From NCBI GenBank assembly GCA_900759435.1, contig CAAEVD010000053.1, forward strand, positions 1 through 12,211: 12,211 nt of DNA. The letters are read 5' to 3'. Under the pieces are notes generated by a model. That model was given only the letters and a program-made list of their open reading frames with translations, did no database searches and had not been told where the DNA came from. Positions 1-5,900 of this stretch are shown here, in pieces; positions within the stretch are counted from its first letter, which is position 1; each line of letters starts with the position of its first letter. Both the position numbers and the translations under genes were made by a program. The DNA is from an uncultured Collinsella sp. (GTDB lineage: Bacteria > Actinomycetota > Coriobacteriia > Coriobacteriales > Coriobacteriaceae).

Positions 1-15
1 CTGACGTTCAACTTC

Positions 16-49
16 AAGGGCGCGACCAGAAGGTCAGCGCCCTTTCGTT
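16..49 (+). terminator. Intrinsic terminator of an upstream, off-window gene
   Basis: Arm AAGGGCGC (16-23) pairs with GCGCCCTT (37-44). An inner GACC/GGTC stem (24-27 with 32-35) caps it with the loop AGAA, leaving one bulged A at 36. The T-rich tail TTTCGTTT follows on the + strand. It must end a + strand transcript entering from the left; no coding part of that gene is visible here. Confidence 0.8.
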
Positions 50-114
50 TCACGTCACCTTGTCACAAATGCGACCCGCTCGCTGGCGTTGCCAATACAT
101 CGACGTTGTCGGAG

Positions 115-168
115 TAGTCATTGGGGACGTTCTTAAACGACTAGTCGTTGGGGACGCTCTTAAACGTC
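115..168. repeat. Two tandem copies of a 27-bp GGGGAC-core repeat
   Basis: Units 115-141 and 142-168 match at 24 of 27 positions, with differences at unit positions 6, 16 and 26. Each unit has the core GGGGACGYTCTTAAACG flanked by short inverted arms (AGTC-type left arm, AAACG-type right arm) that pair with one mismatch. The junction forms a perfect 14-bp palindrome, AACGACTAGTCGTT, at 136-149. The unit is a multiple of three and can be read as a repeated peptide, but no ribosome binding site supports translation. It resembles REP-like palindromic elements; copy number elsewhere in the genome cannot be seen from here. Confidence 0.75.
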
Positions 169-276
169 TGCTCAACGGCTATTGCGCACATGGTTCGCAT
201 GACAGCCGTCTCTTTTATGTTTCCTTTAGCCGTTGCTGCCTAGGATGGGGTTAGTCGGTAGGAAGGGAGCACCGGG

Positions 277-1845
277 ATGGACGATGCGAGCGAGCGTGCT
301 ATCGAAGAGGACATGCTCGATCAGTTCAATTACTTTGATGATGAGGACGAGGAGCTGATCGACCGTCGCGAGCCAGCGCCGCTTGATTCCTTTGATCTGG
401 TCGATGAAGAGCCCGACGAGGACGAGGGCGAATCGGCGGAGCCCTCACAGCCTTCGCGCCTTGACTCGCTGCTTTCGAGAGCCCCCATGCACCACGGTGT
501 CCGTGCCGGCGCGCTCCATATGAAAACTGACTGGCACCAGATCGTGACGGCAGGCGATGAACTTGCCGTCGATGCGCCGCTCACCGATAAATCATCCATC
601 ATCTGCCGCACCGGTATGCTTATGCTCGCGAGCGGAACGGGTGCCTGGCGCGTGCGCGATACCATGAATCGTGTTGCTGACGTGCTCGGCGTCACCATCC
701 ATGTCGACCTGAGTCTCCTATCGTTTGAGTGCACCTGCATCGAAGATGGCCACTGCTTTAATGAGGTCGTCAGCTTGCCCACAACGGGCGTCAATACCCA
801 TCGCATTTGGATGATGGAGAGTTTCCTCAAGGAAATCGAGACCTATGGTCGTCGCTTCACGGTGCACGAGTATCACGAGATGCTCAAGACCGTTGAGAGT
901 TCAAAACCTGATTACGCGCCTTGGCAACAGGGCCTTGCGGCGGCCTGCGCCTGTGGCGCCTTTGTCTTTTTACTTGGTGGCGGTCCTATTGAGATGGCAT
1001 GCGCGTTCGTAGGCGCGGGTGTCGGCAACTTTGCCCGCTCCCATATTCTTAAGCAGGGCCTTGGTCAGTTCAGCGCGCTGACGACCGGCGTTGCGCTCGC
1101 TTGCGTTTCGTATCTGCTGGCATTGCTCGGCCTTGGCCAGGTCATACCGGGGGCAATGTCGCACCAAGAAGGCTATATCGGCGCCATGCTCTTTGTGATT
1201 CCCGGCTTTCCGCTCATTACGGCAGGCCTCGACATCGCTAAGCTCGACATGCGAAGCGGTATCGAGCGCCTTTCGTATGCCGTATCGATTATTGTGATGG
1301 CGACCCTCGTGGGTTGGATGGTTGCCGAGTGCGTGGGACTGGCGCCGGATGACTTCGCCCCGCTCGGCCTCTCACCGTTGGCTCTTACGCTCTTGCGCAT
1401 ACTGATGAGCTTTATCGGCGTATTTGGCTTCTCGGTTATGTTCAACAGCCCAGTAAAGATGGCAGCGGCGGCAGGGCTCATCGGCGCCGTGTCCAATACC
1501 TTGCGTCTTGCGCTCGTCGATGCGCCGACGATGCTTCCCTTCCTGGGGCTGAGTGCGGGCATGCCTCCCGAGGCGGCTGCGTTTATCGGTGCGCTGGTAT
1601 CGGGGCTGCTCGCGAGCTTAGCTGAAATCAAACTCACCTATCCACGTATCGCCCTCACGGTGCCATCGATTGTCATTATGGTGCCGGGTTTGTATCTGTA
1701 TCGCTCGATGTATTACATGTGCACCTTCGACACGGTCAATATGCTCGGCTGGTTTGTGCGTGCAGTGCTCATCGTGGCGTTTTTGCCCGTTGGCCTGGGT
1801 GTGGCACGTACGCTCACCGACCCTCGCTGGCGCCATACCAGCTAA
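277..1845 (+). CDS. Threonine/serine exporter family membrane protein (ThrE-type, fused)
   Basis: A 522-residue protein matching the fused ThrE architecture, close to the roughly 490 residues of Corynebacterium ThrE. Residues 1-70 are strongly acidic (repeated D/E runs near 9-54) and probably disordered and cytoplasmic. Residues about 105-340 match the DUF1212 (ThrE N-terminal) domain: CRTGMLMLASGTGAWRV at 110-126 and IPGFPLITAGLDIAKLD at 308-324. Residues about 365-505 match DUF3815, with the characteristic VPSIVIMVPGLYLYR at 462-476. Around ten hydrophobic segments lie between 214 and 510. By family it would export L-threonine and L-serine by proton antiport; the substrate here is inferred. 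The ATG at 277 is chosen because GGAAGGGAG (261-269) lies 7 bases upstream and no better start exists. It appears monocistronic: repeat DNA precedes it and hairpin elements follow the stop at once. In many bacteria the two domains are separate proteins. Confidence 0.88.
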   Translation: MDDASERAIEEDMLDQFNYFDDEDEELIDRREPAPLDSFDLVDEEPDEDEGESAEPSQPSRLDSLLSRAPMHHGVRAGALHMKTDWHQIVTAGDELAVDAPLTDKSSIICRTGMLMLASGTGAWRVRDTMNRVADVLGVTIHVDLSLLSFECTCIEDGHCFNEVVSLPTTGVNTHRIWMMESFLKEIETYGRRFTVHEYHEMLKTVESSKPDYAPWQQGLAAACACGAFVFLLGGGPIEMACAFVGAGVGNFARSHILKQGLGQFSALTTGVALACVSYLLALLGLGQVIPGAMSHQEGYIGAMLFVIPGFPLITAGLDIAKLDMRSGIERLSYAVSIIVMATLVGWMVAECVGLAPDDFAPLGLSPLALTLLRILMSFIGVFGFSVMFNSPVKMAAAAGLIGAVSNTLRLALVDAPTMLPFLGLSAGMPPEAAAFIGALVSGLLASLAEIKLTYPRIALTVPSIVIMVPGLYLYRSMYYMCTFDTVNMLGWFVRAVLIVAFLPVGLGVARTLTDPRWRHTS

Positions 1846-1878
1846 TTGGTGCAAGGGGGACATGTTACTTTGCACCAA
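1846..1878. repeat. Perfect 9-bp inverted repeat with GGGGAC core, abutting the stop codon
   Basis: TTGGTGCAA (1846-1854) and TTGCACCAA (1870-1878) are perfect inverted arms around a 15-base loop containing GGGGACATGTTACT. The left arm starts on the first base after the exporter stop codon. There is no U-run, so it is not a classic intrinsic terminator, though it could protect the mRNA 3' end. The core resembles that of the repeats at 115-168 while the arms are unrelated, as expected of members of one palindromic repeat family. Confidence 0.7.
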
Positions 1879-1879
1879 A

Positions 1880-1950
1880 TGAGTTGCGGTGAAATAGGGA
1901 CTGAATTGCTGCTTAAAGGGTCAAAACAGTCCGTATTCCACCGCAACTTA
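1880..1950. repeat. Long imperfect inverted repeat (24-bp arms), MITE/REP-like
   Basis: Arms 1880-1903 and 1927-1950 pair at 21 of 24 positions by Watson-Crick rules, with one G-U pair and two mismatches (1892/1938 and 1897/1933). The loop is 23 bases (1904-1926). The longest uninterrupted block is AGTTGCGGTG with CACCGCAACT (1882-1891 with 1939-1948). It follows the preceding hairpin after a single base, so the two form one compound palindromic region of about 105 bp. No reading frame with a ribosome binding site lies inside. The folded RNA could act as a 3' stabiliser or terminator of the exporter transcript; origin as a small non-autonomous repeat is inferred. Confidence 0.72.
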
Positions 1951-1997
1951 GGGGGTCGGGGGATTATTGGTGCCCTGCATCTTCATAAACTCAACGC

Positions 1998-2027
1998 TTA
2001 CGAAGCGCGGGGTTTTCGTGCTAGGCT
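1998..2027 (+). promoter_or_regulatory. Possible extended -10 promoter upstream of the DUF2798 gene
   Basis: TGCTAGGCT (2019-2027) fits an extended -10 (TGn plus TAGGCT), with TTACGA (1998-2003) 18 bases upstream as a weak -35. Transcription would begin near 2034 and give an untranslated leader that ends in the hairpin at 2064-2114. The match to consensus is poor, and it is listed mainly because no other promoter is visible for the gene that follows. Confidence 0.25.
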
Positions 2028-2063
2028 GGTTCCACCACATAAGTAGTCGCAGACGCACGTATC

Positions 2064-2114
2064 ACGGGCGGGCGAGATGAAGTCCCAACAGCTCCATCTT
2101 GCCCGCCCGTTTTT
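2064..2114 (+). terminator. Strong intrinsic terminator or attenuator ahead of the DUF2798 gene
   Basis: A 16-bp stem: ACGGGCGGGCGAGATG (2064-2079) pairs with CATCTTGCCCGCCCGT (2095-2110) with one G-U pair. The loop is 15 bases (2080-2094) and a run of five T (2110-2114) follows. Its position is odd: about 220 bp after the exporter stop and only some 45 bp before the next start codon. It could end exporter readthrough, end a short non-coding RNA, or attenuate the downstream gene. I found no obvious competing antiterminator in the leader. Confidence 0.8.
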
Positions 2115-2158
2115 GTTGCGTGATGCCGCGGCGTAACACGGAAAGGACCATGCCCTTT

Positions 2159-2707
2159 ATGCCTATCAACAAACGAGAGAGCCTGCTGTTCACCTTTATC
2201 ATGTGCTTTTGCATGGTGCTCTGGATGAGCATCTACAACGTTGCCCTGCAGCACGGGGCCATCAACGGCGAGGTCGTTGCCGCCGCGTGGCTCGGCTTCC
2301 CCGTTGCCTACATTTTTGCCATGTGCTGCGACTGGTTCGTCGCCAGCCCGCTCGCCAAGGGTTTCGCCTTTAAGTACTTGGTCGCGCCGGGCAAGAGCTC
2401 GCCGCTCGCCATGACGCTCGCCGTTAGCTCCTGCATGGTCGTTCCCATGGTCATCATCATGTCGCTGTACGGTGCCTGCGAGGGTCTGACGCACATGCCC
2501 GGCGGCATCCTTGCGAACCTGTATTCCGTGCCCGCGATCTGGATGATCAACATCCCGCATAATTTTGTGATGGCGCTGCCGTGGAACCTTTTGGTAGCCG
2601 GTCCGATTTCCCACTTCGTCTTCCGTCGCGCCTTCCCTGTGGGGACGGTTTTCGAGGAGGAGCATGCCGAGCTCTTGGAGCAGGCTATGGCTCCTGAGTG
2701 CGAGTAG
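2159..2707 (+). CDS. DUF2798 family integral membrane protein (two tandem repeats)
   Basis: A 182-residue protein with four hydrophobic segments at about 8-30, 40-60, 83-103 and 125-150. The halves are related: MSIYNVALQHG (23-33) answers MSLYGACEG (101-109), and DWFVASPLAKGFAFKYL (58-74) answers NLLVAGPISHFVFRRAF (143-159). This is the double two-helix layout of DUF2798 proteins, whose function is unknown; the acidic tail 166-182 is probably cytoplasmic. Start choice: GGAAAGGA (2140-2147) lies 11 bases before the ATG at 2159 and only 2 bases before an in-frame ATG at 2150. The spacing and the family-like opening MPINKRE favour 2159; using 2150 adds three residues. The gene stands alone, with a strong hairpin just upstream and another terminator at 2874-2906. 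Confidence 0.82.
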   Translation: MPINKRESLLFTFIMCFCMVLWMSIYNVALQHGAINGEVVAAAWLGFPVAYIFAMCCDWFVASPLAKGFAFKYLVAPGKSSPLAMTLAVSSCMVVPMVIIMSLYGACEGLTHMPGGILANLYSVPAIWMINIPHNFVMALPWNLLVAGPISHFVFRRAFPVGTVFEEEHAELLEQAMAPECE

Positions 2708-2709
2708 CT

Positions 2710-2761
2710 CGCTTAGGGATCTGCTGAGCGCGGGCGACTTGCTTGGTTGGAGCCCTAAGCG
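2710..2761. repeat. 9-bp inverted repeat just after the DUF2798 gene
   Basis: CGCTTAGGG (2710-2718) and CCCTAAGCG (2753-2761) are perfect inverted arms separated by 34 bases, beginning three bases after the DUF2798 stop. The wide loop and lack of a U-run make it a poor terminator. It may be a structured 3' UTR segment. The rest of 2762-2873 shows no supported gene or motif. Confidence 0.4.
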
Positions 2762-2873
2762 TGGATAGCTCTCTCGGCGACATCGCGGGCGTGAGCGGTG
2801 CGCATGACCGGAGGCCCCGTGCTGCTCCGTTGCCCGACGTGCTAGCGCGCAGAACAATCTGTTGGTGCATTCG

Positions 2874-2906
2874 GCGGCTGCTGAAGCGTTTCGGCAGCCG
2901 CTTTTT
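2874..2906 (+). terminator. Intrinsic terminator between the DUF2798 gene and the activase operon
   Basis: GCGGCTGCTGAA (2874-2885) pairs with TTCGGCAGCCGC (2890-2901) as a 12-bp stem with one G-U pair and a GCGT loop, followed by five T (2902-2906). It closes the preceding unit and insulates the activase promoter that begins about 30 bp later. Confidence 0.85.
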
Positions 2907-2918
2907 ATACGGAGTTTA

Positions 2919-2939
2919 AATACAACAGTCTGTTGTATT
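2919..2939. promoter_or_regulatory. 21-bp perfect palindrome, likely TetR-family operator
   Basis: Half-sites AATACAACAG (2919-2928) and CTGTTGTATT (2930-2939) are exact reverse complements around a single central T. Size and symmetry suit a homodimeric TetR-type repressor. It sits immediately upstream of the extended -10 at 2948-2956, where bound protein would block RNA polymerase. A TetR-family gene is the last gene of the operon that begins here, so autoregulation is the simplest reading. The assignment to that regulator is inferred from position. Confidence 0.75.
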
Positions 2940-2947
2940 ACGTAGAG

Positions 2948-2956
2948 TGGTATATC
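2948..2956 (+). promoter_or_regulatory. Extended -10 promoter of the activase-tetR operon
   Basis: TGGTATATC (2948-2956) matches the extended -10 pattern TGn plus TATATC. No good -35 hexamer lies 16-18 bases upstream; that area is occupied by the palindrome at 2919-2939, as in a repressible promoter. Predicted initiation near 2963 leaves a leader of about 26 bases before the ATG at 2989. Confidence 0.45.
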
Positions 2957-2988
2957 TCTAGCGGGAAAAATGCGAGAGACGGAGCATT

Positions 2989-5900
2989 ATGGCGTTGCTA
3001 GTAGGACTGGACGTAGGGTCGACGACGACCAAAGTTTACGCGATGCACGAGGATATGACCGAGGCGTGGTGGGGATATCGCCGCCACGGGGCGTGTCAGA
3101 CAGCGAGCGTGCGCGCCATGCTCGGCGAGCTCGCCGAGCGCTTTCCCCATGAGTCGCTGCGCGTTGCGGTGACCGGCTCGGGTGCGCGCGATATCGCGAC
3201 CGCGCTGGGCGCCTCGTACGTTCAGGAGGTGGTCGCCAACGCGCTCGCGATCAGCAGGTTCTATCCGCAGACGCGCTGCGCCATCGAGCTGGGCGGCCAA
3301 GACGCCAAGATGATCTTCTTCCGCACCAACGATAAGGGAGACATCGAGGTTGCCGACATGCGCATGAACGGCTCGTGCGCAGGCGGTACCGGTGCATTTA
3401 TCGACGAGATGGCAAAGCTCATGGGGGTCGGCACCGAATCGGGCGAGTTCGAGCAGCTCGCAAGCCGGGGAACGACCGTCCACGAGGTCTCGGGCCGCTG
3501 CGGCGTGTACGCAAAGACCGATATCCAGCCGCTGCTCAACGAGGGCATTCCTACCACCGACCTGGCGCTTTCGGCGCTTCACGCGGTCGCCCGCCAAACG
3601 ATCGGCGGTCTGGCCCAGGGTATCGACATCGAGCCGCCGGTAATCTTCGAGGGCGGTACGCTCGCCTACAACCCCACGCTGGTCCGCGTGTTCCGGGAGC
3701 AACTGAATCTATCGGACGATCAGGTTATCGTCCCGCGCGATCCGCAGATCATGGTCGCGCGCGGTGCCGCCCTGTCGCTGACCGACATGTTCGCATCGTC
3801 CCAACCGATCGACCTTCCCGACGCTTTTGTCCGGCTGGATAAGCTCGAGACGGTCGCGCCCGCAAGCGGGGAGGGACGTCTTGCCCAGCCCTTTTTTGCC
3901 ACACCTGCCGAGCAGGCGGATTTTACGGCACGCCATGGCAAAGAGACGCCGGCAAAGGGTCCGGATGCGTATGCGCCCGGAGAGACGGTGCGTGTGGCGC
4001 TCGGTATCGATTCGGGGAGCACGACGACCAAGTTCGCCCTGGTCGATGAGGCGGGTGAGCTTGTCGATTCGTTCTACGCGTCTAATAACGGCAGACCGCT
4101 CGACGTCGCCCAACAGGGTCTTGTCAGCTTGAAGAACCGCTGGGAGACAGCGGGAGTCACGCTTGCGATCGATGCCGTGGGCACCACGGGATACGGCGAG
4201 GAGCTTTTCGCGCGCGCGTTCCACGCCGACTACCATACGGTCGAGACGGTCGCGCACGCCCGCGCCGCGTGCGCATGCGTTCCCGATGCGACCTTCGTGC
4301 TCGACATCGGCGGACAGGATATGAAGGCCATCTGGCTCAACCACGGCGTGCTGACCGATATCGTCGTCAACGAGGCGTGCTCTGCGGGCTGCGGCTCGTT
4401 CCTCGAGGGTTTTGCCAAAAACCTCGGAATAGCCGTTGAGGATATCGCGACCGAGGCATTTTCGTCCAAAGCCCCCGCCGTTCTCGGCAGCCGCTGCACG
4501 GTGTTCATGAACAGCAGCGTCGTTTCCGAGCAGCGGCGCGGTAAGGGTCCGGGCGACATCATGGCCGGTCTCTGCCGTTCGATTATCGAGAACGTGTTCA
4601 CCAAGGTCATTCGCGTTTCAAATCTCAACCGTCTGGGCGACAAAGTCGTCGTCCAGGGCGGCACGTTCCGAAACGACGCGGTGCTGCGCGCATTCGAGCA
4701 GTATCTGGGCAAACCCGTCACGCGTGCGCCCCACCCGGGGCTGATGGGCGCTATCGGTATCGCCCTGCTCGCGCGCGAGGAATGCCGCAAGGGCGACGCC
4801 GGCACGTCGTTTATCGGGCTCGATGCCGTGGAGCGCTTCGAGCATCGCGAGTTCGGCGGCGTTACCTGCCGTCGGTGCAACAACCGCTGCCAGCGCGCGG
4901 TCGTGGCATTTGGCGACGGCTCGCTTTACGTCACGGGCAATCGCTGCCCGCGCGGCGGCGCCATCTCATGGGATGAGCTCGTGCGCGAGGTTCCCGCGGC
5001 GGAGGAGCTGCGTCCGCAGGGTGCTTGCGAGGCACAGGCACCCGGCACGGGGCGCGACCGGACCGCGGCTGCCCCCAATCTCTTTGTCGACCGCGAGAAG
5101 CTGCTGTTCGAGTCGTACCCCACGGTTCCCGTCAGCGGGGGGCGCGATGTCACGATCGGCATTCCCCGTGTGCTCGAGTTCTGGGACACCATGCCGTTCT
5201 GGTCGACGTTCTTCAGCACGCTCGGCTTTAAGGTGCGCGTCTCGGGACGCAGCACCAAGGCGATGTACGAGCGCGGTCTGGCGCACGTCACATCCGACAC
5301 CGTGTGCTTCCCGGCCAAGCTCGTCCACGGGCACATCCGCAATCTCGTCGACGCCGGCGTCGACCGCATCTTCATGCCCATCATCACGACGGTGCCCACC
5401 GAAAACACCGCCTCTACCAGCGAGTGGATGTGCGCCGTCGTAAAGGGATACCCCTACGTGATGCGCAATTCCGATAACCCGGAGGAGCGTTTCGGCGTTC
5501 CGTTCGATACGCCGCTGTTCCACTGGTACGACGAGGGCGACCGAAACCGCCAGCTCAAGGCATGGTGCAAGGAGACCTTCGATATCGATGCCGACCTGGT
5601 TGCCAAGGCGACCGAGCAGGCGGACCGCGCGCAGGAGACGTTTGAGAACCAGCTGCAGCTGCGCGGCAGGCAGGTGCTCGAGAACGTGCACGAGGACGGC
5701 GGCTACGCGGTGGTGATCGCTTCGCGCCCGTACCACAACGACCCGCTGGTCAACCACGGGCTGCCCAAGCTCTTCTCTGAGCGCGGCATCCCCGTGCTGA
5801 CGCCCGATGCGGTGCCGGGGGTCTGCAACGTCGATCTTTCCAACAGCCGCATCGACATCGTGAACAACTACCATGCGCGCATGCTGTCGTGCGCGGTCAT

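Noticed and set aside
115-168. Possible CRISPR fragment
   Set aside because: The two repeat units abut directly with no spacer, there are only two, and no cas gene is present.
60-254. A small + strand frame in the leading intergenic region with a repeated peptide
   Set aside because: The peptide repeat is the translation of the 27-bp tandem DNA repeat; it has a non-ATG start and no ribosome binding site.
1846-2046. A 66-codon + strand frame starting at the exporter stop
   Set aside because: It starts with TTG inside an inverted repeat, runs through both palindromic elements and has no ribosome binding site.
2021-2857. A 278-codon minus-strand frame spanning the DUF2798 gene and both flanks
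   Set aside because: Low-complexity R/H/G-rich translation that crosses a strong terminator hairpin and opposes a gene with clear membrane helices and a family match.
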